Source of the DNA: an uncultured Eubacteriales bacterium
Lineage (GTDB): Bacteria; Bacillota; Clostridia; Oscillospirales; Acutalibacteraceae
Direction: 5' to 3'
Assembly (NCBI GenBank): GCA_934477125.1
Contig: CAKSOL010000001.1
Coordinates: 252,610-316,609 of the forward strand
Length of the DNA stretch: 64,000 nt
Both the position numbers and the translations under genes were made by a program. Of this stretch, positions 57,473 to 64,000 are shown one piece after another; within the stretch, counting starts at the first letter, position 1; the number at the start of each line of letters is the position of its first letter. The notes under the pieces are model-generated. The model saw only the letters and a program-made list of their open reading frames with translations, ran no database searches and was not told the DNA's origin.

Positions 57473-58861
57473 ATGGTATTCAGCAGTCTTTCGTTTTTAT
57501 TTTGGTTTCTGCCTTTCTTTCTTTCGGTATACTATCTTGCGCCGGATAAGTATAAAAATCTGTGCCTTTTCGGCTTCAGCGTCGCCTTTTATGCTTTCGG
57601 AACAATCGAAAAGCCGTATTATATTCTTCTTGTGCTTTTAACGGCGTTTATAAACTATGCTTTGGCAATATGCATTTCCCGTATTTCCGGGCTTAAAGGA
57701 TTGTTCCTGACCCTCGGACTTATTTTGGATTTCGGCGTTCTTTTTGTTTTTAAATATCTTGACTTTATTCTTGAAAATCTAAAGCTTATTCCCGGATTCC
57801 CGCAGATTTCCGGGCTTAACCTTGTAATGCCGATAGGTATCAGCTTTTATACCTTTCAGATTGCCTCTTACCTTGTTGACGTATACCGGGGCGATATACC
57901 GGCTGAAAAGAGTCTGCTCAAGCTTTCAACATATATGATGATGTTCCCTAAGCTTACCATGGGTCCGATAACGCGTTACGGACGTATTGAAAACGGCCTT
58001 TCTTCGAGAACTCATTCGCGGAAGCTTTTTGCGGACGGCGTTGTTGATTTTGTTATCGGTCTCGGCTTGAAGGTACTGCTTGCCAACCGCATAGGCGTGC
58101 TTTGGAGCGATGTTTGTATGCTCGGCTTTGAATCTGTGTCGGTGCGCCTTGCCTGGCTTGGTATTTTTGCATACAGTATGCAGATATATTTTGATTTTTA
58201 CGGCTACTCGCTTATGGCGGTCGGGCTTGGCAAAATGATTGGTTTCAGACTGCCGCAGAATTTCCGCCATCCTTATCTTTCGCGTTCTATGACCGAATTT
58301 TGGCGCAGATGGCACATAACTCTCGGAGCATGGTTTAAGGATTATATTTATATTCCGCTCGGCGGAAACCGGCGCGGCAGATTCAGAACCCTGTTCAATC
58401 TTGCGGTTGTTTGGATGTTTACCGCCTGTTGGCACGGTTCGGGCTGGAATTTCATTATTTGGGGACTGTTTCTGTTTCTCATTATTACGGTTGAAAAAGC
58501 GGGACTTCTGCGGATTTTGAATAAAATTCCGATTATCGGTCATATTTATATGACGCTTCTTATACCTCTGTCCTGGCTGATTTTTGCAACCGAATCGCCG
58601 AAAGCCCTGCTTAACTACCTGAAAAGACTTGTCGGTATCGGCGGAATTTCGGTTTATGCAAACGACTATAAAAATTACAGCGCGGCATTTTATATTCTGC
58701 TTGCCGTAGGACTGCTTTTCTGCACCCGTATCCCGGCGGCGGTGTTTGACAGTCTGCGGAAAACTCCGGCGGTTTATCCTATATTGCTTGCCGTTTTCGG
58801 AGCGTCAGTATTCTTTATTTATAAGGGAATGAACGACCCGTTTCTGTATTTCCGCTTTTAA
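57473..58861 (+). CDS. MBOAT-family O-acyltransferase (AlgI/DltB-like)
   Basis: 462 aa; ATG 57473 is 9 bases after a GGTGGGGA site. About ten membrane helices. Signature elements: MPIGISFYTFQIASYLVDVY, MMMFPKLTMGPITRY, YSMQIYFDFYGYSLMAVGLG, FWRRWHITLGAWFKDYIYIP with LGGNRRGR, and the catalytic His in MFTACWHGSGWNFIIWG. Members move acyl groups across the membrane to polysaccharides or teichoic acids. The following SGNH gene is its usual periplasm-side partner. The acceptor polymer is not evident. Confidence 0.94.
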   Translation: MVFSSLSFLFWFLPFFLSVYYLAPDKYKNLCLFGFSVAFYAFGTIEKPYYILLVLLTAFINYALAICISRISGLKGLFLTLGLILDFGVLFVFKYLDFILENLKLIPGFPQISGLNLVMPIGISFYTFQIASYLVDVYRGDIPAEKSLLKLSTYMMMFPKLTMGPITRYGRIENGLSSRTHSRKLFADGVVDFVIGLGLKVLLANRIGVLWSDVCMLGFESVSVRLAWLGIFAYSMQIYFDFYGYSLMAVGLGKMIGFRLPQNFRHPYLSRSMTEFWRRWHITLGAWFKDYIYIPLGGNRRGRFRTLFNLAVVWMFTACWHGSGWNFIIWGLFLFLIITVEKAGLLRILNKIPIIGHIYMTLLIPLSWLIFATESPKALLNYLKRLVGIGGISVYANDYKNYSAAFYILLAVGLLFCTRIPAAVFDSLRKTPAVYPILLAVFGASVFFIYKGMNDPFLYFRF

Positions 58862-58876
58862 AGGGAGGAAAATTAT

Positions 58877-59773
58877 ATGCGATTAAACCGAGCTGTAATT
58901 GAACGGCTTTCTTTGGTTCTTATTCCGGTTCTGCTTGCAGCATTTCTCGGTTCGGGCTACTATCTGCTTTTCGTGAGGAGGTCTGCAAAGGCGGCGGAAA
59001 GCTCGCTGCCCTCGTCCTCGGCAGAGCCGTCCTCAAGTGAGGAACAGACGTCAGGCGATGAACAGTCATCCGAAGAACAGCCGCCGGAGGAGCCGGTGTC
59101 AAGCGCTGTCTCTGCGCCAAGCTCCCCGCCGCAGCCGCCTGTCTCATCTGCCCCGACTCCGGCTGTCTCCGTGCCGGAGGGCTATTTTTCCGATTCGCTT
59201 TTTATAGGCGATTCGCGTACCGAGGGACTGCGGATGTACGGCAGTCCGAAAGAAAATCCGATTATGACCGGAGCAACCTTCTTTTCAAAAACCTCTATGA
59301 GTATAAATTCGGTACAGACCGTGGATGTTAATGTTCAGACGATAGGCGCTCCCCAAAACGCCGCAGCGTCAAAGCTTGCGAATGTTCTTGCCTCTCGTCA
59401 GTTCGGGAAAATATATATAATGCTCGGTATAAACGAGATAGGGAGCAACCTCGATAAGAATGCTGAAAAGTTTAACAGCCTTATAGGCGTTATACGCGCG
59501 GCGCAGCCTGAAGCTAAAATAATGATTGAGGCCAATCTTCATGTTTCGGCGGCAAAATCGTCTGCTCCGGGAACTGTTTTCAATAATCCGCGCATAGACG
59601 AATATAACAATCGTCTTGCCTCTCTTGCGGACGGGCAGAGCATTTTTTATCTCAATGTCAACTCGATTTTCGACGACGGCGCAGGTAACCTCCGCGCGGA
59701 ATGTACGAGTGACGGCGTTCATATATACGCAAAATACTATGTTGACTGGGCTAACTGGCTTGCGCAGAACTGA
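58877..59773 (+). CDS. membrane-anchored SGNH-hydrolase-type acyltransferase partner
   Basis: 298 aa; GGGAGG ribosome site. One N-terminal helix (about 12-35) anchors it. Next comes a low-complexity Ser/Pro/Glu linker (about 40-105), which probably spans the wall. The SGNH domain has Ser in FIGDSRTEGLRMYG, Asn in IMLGINEIG and Asp/His in TSDGVHIYAKYY. Together with the MBOAT protein it probably O-acetylates a cell-surface polymer. The compact domain (about 190 residues) resembles the DltD/AlgX-like partners less than short GDSL modules. Confidence 0.88.
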   Translation: MRLNRAVIERLSLVLIPVLLAAFLGSGYYLLFVRRSAKAAESSLPSSSAEPSSSEEQTSGDEQSSEEQPPEEPVSSAVSAPSSPPQPPVSSAPTPAVSVPEGYFSDSLFIGDSRTEGLRMYGSPKENPIMTGATFFSKTSMSINSVQTVDVNVQTIGAPQNAAASKLANVLASRQFGKIYIMLGINEIGSNLDKNAEKFNSLIGVIRAAQPEAKIMIEANLHVSAAKSSAPGTVFNNPRIDEYNNRLASLADGQSIFYLNVNSIFDDGAGNLRAECTSDGVHIYAKYYVDWANWLAQN

Positions 59774-59805
59774 ACGGTGCAAATGCAGAGTTCGGTAATT
59801 TTTTA

Positions 59806-59834
59806 TTGACAAACGAGCCGCCCTGTTGTAAAAT
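59806..59834 (+). promoter_or_regulatory. sigma-A promoter of tRNA-Gly
   Basis: TTGACA (59806-59811), 17-base spacer, TAAAAT (59829-59834). A 7-bp inverted repeat CCCTGTT...AACAGGG (59821-59841) is centred on the -10 box. Confidence 0.82.
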
Positions 59835-59847
59835 AACAGGGTAATGT

Positions 59848-59921
59848 GCGGACATAGTTCATTGGTAGAACCTCAGCTTCCCAAGCTGATGAGGCGGGTT
59901 CGATTCCCGTTGTCCGCTCCA
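59848..59921 (+). tRNA. tRNA-Gly (anticodon CCC)
   Basis: Acceptor GCGGACA/TGTCCGC, D arm GTTC/GAAC, anticodon stem TCAGC/GCTGA with loop TTCCCAA (anticodon CCC, reading GGG), T arm CGGGT/(C)CCGT region with TTCGATT loop, discriminator T and encoded CCA. A terminator follows after 2 bases. Confidence 0.95.
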
Positions 59922-59923
59922 CT

Positions 59924-59961
59924 ATCGCCGCAGACTTATACATTGTCTGCGGCGATTTTTT
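59924..59961 (+). terminator. intrinsic terminator of tRNA-Gly
   Basis: A 12-bp perfect stem ATCGCCGCAGAC/GTCTGCGGCGAT with an 8-base loop and a run of Ts. Confidence 0.9.
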
Positions 59962-60067
59962 AATAAAAAGCATATTTCGTTTACTTTGCCGCGCCGTCCA
60001 AAACGAGCATGCACAAAGCGTCTGTTCGGCTCAAAAAGCTCACATAGTATATGCGTCATCAGAAACA

Positions 60068-60098
60068 GGAATATTTAACCTTGCCGGGCGAAATACTA
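60068..60098 (+). promoter_or_regulatory. sigma-G/F-like forespore promoter of ypeB
   Basis: GGAATA (60068-60073), 18-base spacer, AATACTA (60092-60098) agree well with the forespore consensus (TGMATA, CATACTA). It lies 51 bases before the ypeB start, and YpeB is a sigma-G product in Bacillus. Confidence 0.6.
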
Positions 60099-60149
60099 AA
60101 TATTGCCGAATTAACAGGCAGAGTTTATATGCAAAGAGGAAAGATTTTT

Positions 60150-61472
60150 ATGAAAAAACGGACGGCGGTCAGAATAACAGCATTTTCATTGGCAGTTTTA
60201 GGCGCAATTATCGGGCTTTTCGTTCAGATGAATACAGCGGTCAGCAATTACCGCCTTGAAACGGAGAATGTTTATTCGGCGGCGCTTGCCGACTTCGGCG
60301 CCGCGCTGGAAAACATTTCTCAGACAGGCGAGAAAATCGGATATGTAAATACGCCCTATAAGCTGAGCGGTCTTGCCTCAAAGCTTTATTGCGAGGCTGA
60401 GCTTGCTAAATCGGCGCTGTCAAGACTGCCGGTGTCGGGCAACGAGTATTCTCAGATAAATTTATTTTTGTCTCAGGTCGGCAATTATGCCCTTTCGGTT
60501 TCAAACGACCTTATCCGCAGCGGCAGGGTCAGTCCGGAGCAGTCTGAAAGCTTTTTATCGCTGGCGGATACCGCGCGTAAAATCAGCAGTGCCGTTTCGG
60601 ACTGGGACGCGGTTAATGTCAGCCCGAAACGGTGGGCAAGAGAGCTGAAAAATACCGTTAAGGCGGATACCGCGCAAACTCTGCGCTCAACTCTCAGCGA
60701 GACTGAGGAAACTCTGACCGATTATGCCAAGCTTATTTACGACGGTCCTTATTCGGAACACATTCTTGATAAAAGTCCGGTTCTTTTGCAGAACGCGCAG
60801 ACCGTAAGCGAGAGCGCGGCAAAAGAAAAGGCGGCAGAGGCTCTCCCCGGAACCGGAGAACCCGAAAGCCGGGGAAAAAGCGGCGGCAGACTTCCTCAGT
60901 TTTGCTTTGAGAGAGGCGGAGCAACGGCGTCGGTCAGCGAAAAGGGCGGGTATCTTGTATATCTTCGCAGCGGCAGAGAAATAGGGGAGAGCAGGCTCGG
61001 TTATGAGGGCGCGCTCGAAAGTGCAAAACGCTTTATTTCCGGGCAGCTCGGCGCCGATATGCGCGAGACCTACTATTTTATGCTTGACGGTGTATGCGTT
61101 ATAAATTTTGCTTTTGCCGACGGTGATATTCTTTGCTATACCGATCTTGTTAAGGTAGGAATTGCGCTTGATAACGGCGAAACGGTTATGTATGAGGCAA
61201 GCGGATATATTTTTAATCACACCAAGCGCGATTTTACGGCTCCGTTAAAAACCTCAGAACAGGCGCGGGAGCGGCTGAGCGGTATGCTGACGGTAAATTC
61301 GGAGTCAACCGTTCTTATTCCGACCGACGGCGGCGGAGAAAGCTTATGCTATGAATTTAATTGTACCGGCAGAAACGGCAGGGAAATTCTTGTTTATATA
61401 AATGCCGAAACGCTTGAGGAGGAGCAGATATATATACTGCTGCGGGCTGACGGCGGAGTTTTGGTCAGATAA
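60150..61472 (+). CDS. ypeB: germination protein YpeB
   Basis: 440 aa from ATG 60150, which is preceded by AGAGGAAAG. The frame is open earlier, but the earlier part crosses the promoter-like sequence. N-terminal helix (AVRITAFSLAVLGAIIGLFV) and YRLETENVYSAALADFGAAL mark the family, and three PepSY-like domains (about 215-440) follow. YpeB is needed to keep and activate the cortex-lytic enzyme SleB in the spore. In most spore-formers sleB is immediately upstream; here tRNA-Gly and the SGNH gene are upstream instead. The length is normal. Confidence 0.9.
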   Translation: MKKRTAVRITAFSLAVLGAIIGLFVQMNTAVSNYRLETENVYSAALADFGAALENISQTGEKIGYVNTPYKLSGLASKLYCEAELAKSALSRLPVSGNEYSQINLFLSQVGNYALSVSNDLIRSGRVSPEQSESFLSLADTARKISSAVSDWDAVNVSPKRWARELKNTVKADTAQTLRSTLSETEETLTDYAKLIYDGPYSEHILDKSPVLLQNAQTVSESAAKEKAAEALPGTGEPESRGKSGGRLPQFCFERGGATASVSEKGGYLVYLRSGREIGESRLGYEGALESAKRFISGQLGADMRETYYFMLDGVCVINFAFADGDILCYTDLVKVGIALDNGETVMYEASGYIFNHTKRDFTAPLKTSEQARERLSGMLTVNSESTVLIPTDGGGESLCYEFNCTGRNGREILVYINAETLEEEQIYILLRADGGVLVR

Positions 61473-61515
61473 AAAGCATACAGCCGGCGGAAAATTCCGC
61501 CGGCTGTATGCTTTT
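61472..61515. terminator. bidirectional terminator between ypeB and the 59-aa gene
   Basis: A perfect inverted repeat of about 20 bp beginning AAAAGCATACAGCCGGCGG, A and T flanks on both sides. Confidence 0.92.
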
Positions 61516-61527
61516 ACAAAAAGAAAA

Positions 61528-61707
61528 TTATTTGAAAAGAGTCTGAACTCCGTCAACAAATTCGCCGACAGCCTTAACAAGCTTTGTTGAACCCTTGGCA
61601 ACATGCTGCTTGTCCTGAAGCATAATTTTACCGACAGTAACAGCAGCGGCTCCGGCTACCATTCCCGCACCGAGTCCTTTCATAAAGGTTTTTGAACCGT
61701 TTTGCAT
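61528..61707 (-). CDS. 59-aa small glycine-rich helix protein
   Basis: 59 aa with GGGAGGG 8 bases before the ATG. It begins MQNGSKTFMKGLGAGMVAGA, giving one small-residue helix (about 9-30, GLGAGMVAGAAAVTVGKIML) and a basic amphipathic end (HVAKGSTKLVKAVGEFVDGV). It looks like YtxH-type small membrane or coat-associated proteins. No function is known. The ribosome site is in the 3' arm of a hairpin. It is probably transcribed together with the 65-aa gene upstream of it. Confidence 0.7.
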   Translation of the reverse strand: MQNGSKTFMKGLGAGMVAGAAAVTVGKIMLQDKQHVAKGSTKLVKAVGEFVDGVQTLFK

Positions 61708-61709
61708 AA

Positions 61710-61754
61710 ATATCCCTCCCTTTCAGAAATATCATTTCCGAGAGAGAGGGATAT
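61710..61754 (-). promoter_or_regulatory. hairpin covering the ribosome site of the 59-aa gene
   Basis: On the minus strand ATATCCCTC (61754-61746) pairs with GAGGGATAT (61718-61710), extendable by G-T pairs to about 12 bp. The GGGAGGG site is in the second arm. Confidence 0.5.
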
Positions 61755-61779
61755 TATGTATAGCCTGGTATATTTTATT

Positions 61780-61977
61780 TTAAGCGCGGCGCGACGCCTT
61801 TCGGCAGCTTTCCGACAACGCGGCGTCAGCAGTTATTACGCGCAGCCTGCGGCGGCGCAGCTGCGCAAAAATGCGGCGCTCAACAGCGGCAAATCTGTCC
61901 TCATGCAGAACTGCCCAGATTGTAAAGACTATAACCGCAAATTCCAAAACCGATCTGATTATCATACCGAAGCTCAT
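61780..61977 (-). CDS. 65-aa single-helix membrane protein under a LexA-type box
   Basis: 65 aa; ATG 61977 follows GGAGG by 8 bases. MSFGMIIRSVLEFAVIVFTIWAVLHEDR: one transmembrane helix (about 5-24), then a cytoplasmic tail rich in Arg (ERRIFAQLRRRRLRVIT). The promoter is consensus, and a CGAAC-N4-GTTCG palindrome lies between its start site and the ribosome site. SOS control by LexA (DinR) is therefore likely. I recall similar short proteins with HEDK/R after the helix in other Clostridia, but no function. A small SOS-induced membrane inhibitor, in the manner of YneA or SidA, is a possibility, not a conclusion. Confidence 0.7.
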   Translation of the reverse strand: MSFGMIIRSVLEFAVIVFTIWAVLHEDRFAAVERRIFAQLRRRRLRVITADAALSESCRKASRRA

Positions 61978-61992
61978 TTGATTTACCTCCGC

Positions 61993-62006
61993 CGAACATT
62001 TGTTCG
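61993..62006. promoter_or_regulatory. DinR/LexA-type SOS box
   Basis: CGAACATTTGTTCG. Read on the minus strand (CGAACAAATGTTCG) it fits the Bacillus consensus CGAACRNRYGTTYC except for the last base. It covers about +5 to +18 of the 65-aa gene's transcript. Confidence 0.7.
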
Positions 62007-62017
62007 TTTCTGCTATT

Positions 62018-62046
62018 ATTATAGCGTATGAGTGTGCATTTGTCAA
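62018..62046 (-). promoter_or_regulatory. sigma-A promoter of the 65-aa membrane protein
   Basis: On the minus strand: TTGACA (62046-62041), 17-base spacer, TATAAT (62023-62018). Both hexamers are perfect, so the gene would be strongly expressed when not repressed. Confidence 0.9.
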
Positions 62047-62187
62047 GTATTTTTTCAACTTTTTTCGCGCGCCCCGCAGCTGCCGGCAGTGTTTGGCGTT
62101 CTTTATGTCTATATTATAAAACCGCCGCTGTCCCAAAATCGGGACAGCGGGAGGTAATAGCAAATTTTCAGTCTTAGTATTACAGTA

Positions 62188-63117
62188 TCATAATTTTATA
62201 ATTCTGAATTGTATACGGTCGATGGGTTTTCCGTAAAGTCCGGCGTAGCCCTCAGCGCCGTCCGAATAATTCCTTATCCATGGGAGATAATCGCTGCCTA
62301 AGGTTGATACTCTGTATTCAACAGCATATCCGGGCAAATCTTCGAGATATGCCTGAATACCGTCTATGGCTTTGCCGTAAAGTCCGGCATAGCCTGCCTG
62401 CGCGGCGTCCTTATCCTTAATCCAGGGAAGATAGCTTCCCGAGAGCAGGTGAGCGCGGTATACTATATGACCGCGCGAAAGCTCAGCGCGTATTCCGGTT
62501 ATGGCGTTTCCGCGTACTCCTGCATATCCTTCTGCGTCGGTTTCGTTGTAATTGACTACATCCTTCCACCAACGCTTTGTATATGCCGCATAGGTGATAT
62601 CAGGTGCCGTGTCGCCTGACGGCTCGGCGGGGGAGTGGTCATATGCCTCGCGAACAAGCTGTAAAAATCCGTCCCAGCCGATTTCATTCATAGTTCTTCG
62701 CGGACATTCCTTGCCGCTGTAATCCTGATGCTTTGTAACCCTGTCAATTCCCCAACCGTAGCTGCTGAGCAGCTGGGCAGTAAGAGCGGCTGCATTTTTC
62801 TGAGCCTTTTCAAAGCGTTCTCCGCCTGAGCGGGAGTAGCATATTTCTATTCCGATTCCCTCTCGGTTGCCCTTGCCGTTTCCGTCGCCTGCGTGCCAGG
62901 CGTTGCGGTCGAGGGCTATTCCCTGAACGGCGTGTTCGTCGTCAACGGCGAAATGAAAGCTCACTTCCCGCGGATTGCTGTGCATATAGGCAATTTCCTG
63001 CTCGGCGGTTGCGTCGTTTTCCGTGTTGTGGATAACTATGCGCGTAGGCTTCATTGCAAACGGACATTTAACGGCAAGCTGCTCTTCGGGGCAGGGTACG
63101 ACTTTAATTTCAACCAT
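62188..63117 (-). CDS. N-acetylmuramoyl-L-alanine amidase (PGRP type) with three C-terminal repeats
   Basis: 309 aa; AAGGAGG 8 bases before ATG. Amidase_2 domain (about 20-165): RIVIHNTEND, SFHFAVDD, AWHAGDGNGKGNREGIGIE and the second zinc face TKHQDYSGKECPRRT. Three repeats (about 175-230, 233-270, 277-309) contain W.KDVVNYNET / LPWIKDKDAAQAGYAGLYG / LPWIRNYSDGAEGYAGLYG followed by GKxIDxIQ; they resemble clostridial hydrophobic-W (ChW) wall-binding repeats. It has no signal peptide, so it is either a phage-type endolysin or used in mother-cell lysis. No other phage gene is nearby; the neighbour is a spore-coat gene. Confidence 0.88.
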   Translation of the reverse strand: MVEIKVVPCPEEQLAVKCPFAMKPTRIVIHNTENDATAEQEIAYMHSNPREVSFHFAVDDEHAVQGIALDRNAWHAGDGNGKGNREGIGIEICYSRSGGERFEKAQKNAAALTAQLLSSYGWGIDRVTKHQDYSGKECPRRTMNEIGWDGFLQLVREAYDHSPAEPSGDTAPDITYAAYTKRWWKDVVNYNETDAEGYAGVRGNAITGIRAELSRGHIVYRAHLLSGSYLPWIKDKDAAQAGYAGLYGKAIDGIQAYLEDLPGYAVEYRVSTLGSDYLPWIRNYSDGAEGYAGLYGKPIDRIQFRIIKL

Positions 63118-63129
63118 TTCGCATCCTCC

Positions 63130-63603
63130 TTACCTCGGACGCTTAGGCTTATCAAAGTTGGGATTGTAATAATAATAATTTTTGCTGTCAAGACGGTCAG
63201 TTGTTCTGTGAAGCGCCTCGCCAAAACGCTGATAATGAACTATTTCGCGTTCACGCAGAAAACGCAGCGGGTCAAGAATATCCGGGTCATCTATAAGACG
63301 TATAAGGTTATCATAGGTTACGCGCGCTTTCTGCTCCGCTGCAAGGTCCTCATGCAGGTCGGCTATAACGTCGCCGGTTGCCTGTATCTGTTCTGCGCTC
63401 CATGGCACTCCGGAGGCAGCTATCGGATAAACGGCTGCCGTATGATCGACAAAATAGGTGTCAAACCCACTTTCCTTTATTTGCTCAGGGGAAAGGTTGC
63501 GCGTGAGCTGATAGACCATTGAGCAAACCATTTCAAGATGACCGAGCTCCTCGGTTCCCAGAGAAGCATCGGAAATGTTCCAAAGTATCAAATATGAGGA
63601 CAA
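63130..63603 (-). CDS. cotJC: CotJC-type manganese catalase family spore coat protein, 5' truncated
   Basis: 157 aa against about 190 for the family. From LGTEELGHLEMVCSMVYQLT onward it matches CotJC: FDTYFVDHTAAVYPIAASGV, PWSAEQIQATGDVIADLHED, LAAEQKARVTYDNLI and DPLRFLREREIVHYQRFGEA. The first helix and its metal-ligand glutamate (in the usual DGELAAALRYL-like segment) are missing; the first 14 residues (MSSYLILWNISDAS) do not fit the family. Sequence beyond about 63560 belongs to something else. Two of the metal sites (EELGH, EIVH) remain. The product is probably non-functional as an enzyme. Confidence 0.8.
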   Translation of the reverse strand: MSSYLILWNISDASLGTEELGHLEMVCSMVYQLTRNLSPEQIKESGFDTYFVDHTAAVYPIAASGVPWSAEQIQATGDVIADLHEDLAAEQKARVTYDNLIRLIDDPDILDPLRFLREREIVHYQRFGEALHRTTDRLDSKNYYYYNPNFDKPKRPR

Positions 63604-63780
63604 GCGTGAGGTTTTTGGCTTTAAGATACATAGCTTTTCGACACACGACAGAATTAAAAAATACGATGACTCTGACAGCGAGGAAAATGCCGAAAAGCCT
63701 TATTCTATCAAGGTTGGCGAAACAAAACGGACGATAAATCTATACGCCATCGCTACTACGAAATTTCAAATTGCGGTCTA
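63560..63780 (+). other. unrecognised coding-like remnant joined to the cotJC truncation point
   Basis: An open frame on the plus strand (from about 63560, stop 63778-63780) reads MFQSIKYEDKREVFGFKIHS, then about 50 more residues ending LYAIATTKFQIAV. Composition looks coding, but no start site with ribosome sequence exists. It may be the 3' end of a gene brought next to cotJC by deletion or insertion. The family is not recognised. Confidence 0.4.
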
Positions 63781-63828
63781 AATCAATGCTAAACCGTGTG
63801 CGCCATTTGTGGACAAGCGGGTGATTAC

Positions 63829-63862
63829 AACCACACCGTTTTATAATTTGAATGGTGTGGTT
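63829..63862 (+). terminator. 9-bp inverted repeat, possible terminator
   Basis: AACCACACC (63829-63837) and GGTGTGGTT (63854-63862) are separated by 16 AT-rich bases. The T run is short, so termination is only possible. It sits between the remnant and the last gene. Confidence 0.4.
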
Positions 63863-63959
63863 TGCTACACATTTGACTTGGCAATACGAGCTAAATATAA
63901 TGGATTAAAACGCCCCAACGAGGTGTTTTTACGGCACAATTTGGTGCAGAGGTAAGAGT

Positions 63960-64000
63960 ATGGTTTCAATAAAAGACAGGAAAATTCTTAGGCAGATGTT
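63960..64000 (+). CDS. start of a gene running off the window
   Basis: ATG 63960 is preceded by AGAGGTAAG at a normal distance; 13 codons (MVSIKDRKILRQM) are visible before the edge. The product cannot be assigned. Confidence 0.5.
   Translation, partial: MVSIKDRKILRQM

Noticed and set aside
61702..62031. Plus-strand open frame of 109 codons opposite the 65-aa gene
   Set aside because: The minus strand has a perfect promoter, GGAGG site and a membrane helix; the plus-strand frame has no promoter, and its protein looks random.
1..64000. Prophage or integrative element
   Set aside because: The DUF3789-like gene and the amidase are phage-like, but no integrase, terminase, capsid, transposase or attachment repeats were seen.

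Overview
The window looks like chromosomal DNA from a spore-forming, anaerobic Clostridia-type Firmicute, most likely of the Oscillospiraceae/Ruminococcus group. Evidence: sporulation and germination genes (SpoVAF/GerA-type protein, YpeB, a CotJC-type coat protein), dockerin modules, sigma-A promoters of TTGACA-N17-TATAAT type, Gram-positive Shine-Dalgarno sites and a DinR/LexA-type SOS box. No CRISPR array, insertion sequence or rRNA was seen.

Layout. 1-3.5 kb: the 3' end of an alpha-L-rhamnosidase-like gene, a 41-aa DUF3789-like protein, a secreted metallophosphoesterase on the minus strand and the remnant of a LacI regulator. 3.6-8.4 kb: a two-component system plus three-gene ABC exporter, in which the response regulator carries an in-frame nonsense codon. 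8.7-10.2 kb: tRNA-Pro and a lone CARF-nuclease (DUF1887, Card1/Can2-like) gene. 10.2-22.4 kb: housekeeping genes (PHP phosphatase; yfmF-yfmH-lgt-folD; a spoVAF-like gene; DUF951-prfA-sua5-coaE-M18 peptidase-DUF1653, with five successive gene overlaps).

22.5-53.1 kb: a large Gram-positive polysaccharide utilisation locus, read here as targeting beta-mannan. It has an AraC regulator, two sugar-type ABC importers without an ATPase, a DUF5696 protein, two paralogous DUF4832-type putative glycosidases, multi-module surface proteins, a CE2-like esterase with a dockerin, and a cytosolic GH130 / GH5-like / GH2 beta-mannosidase trio. The model is external binding and deacetylation, import of oligosaccharides, then phosphorolysis and hydrolysis inside.

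53.3-59.8 kb: a GT2 membrane glycosyltransferase; a methionine-type importer operon; and an MBOAT + SGNH acyl-transfer pair. The methionine operon is the most unusual part. Its MetQ is circularly permuted: the canonical C-terminal half comes first and the canonical N-terminal half last. The operon is preceded by a Met-rich 32-codon leader ORF, a terminator and a second 18-codon ORF, not by a recognisable SAM riboswitch or T-box.

59.8-64 kb: tRNA-Gly, ypeB behind a sigma-G-like promoter and without sleB, two small proteins (one a membrane protein with a LexA-type box just downstream of its promoter), a PGRP-type amidase, a 5'-truncated cotJC, an unrecognised remnant and the start of a gene running off the end. 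All functional statements rest on reading motifs by eye; no database search was run.
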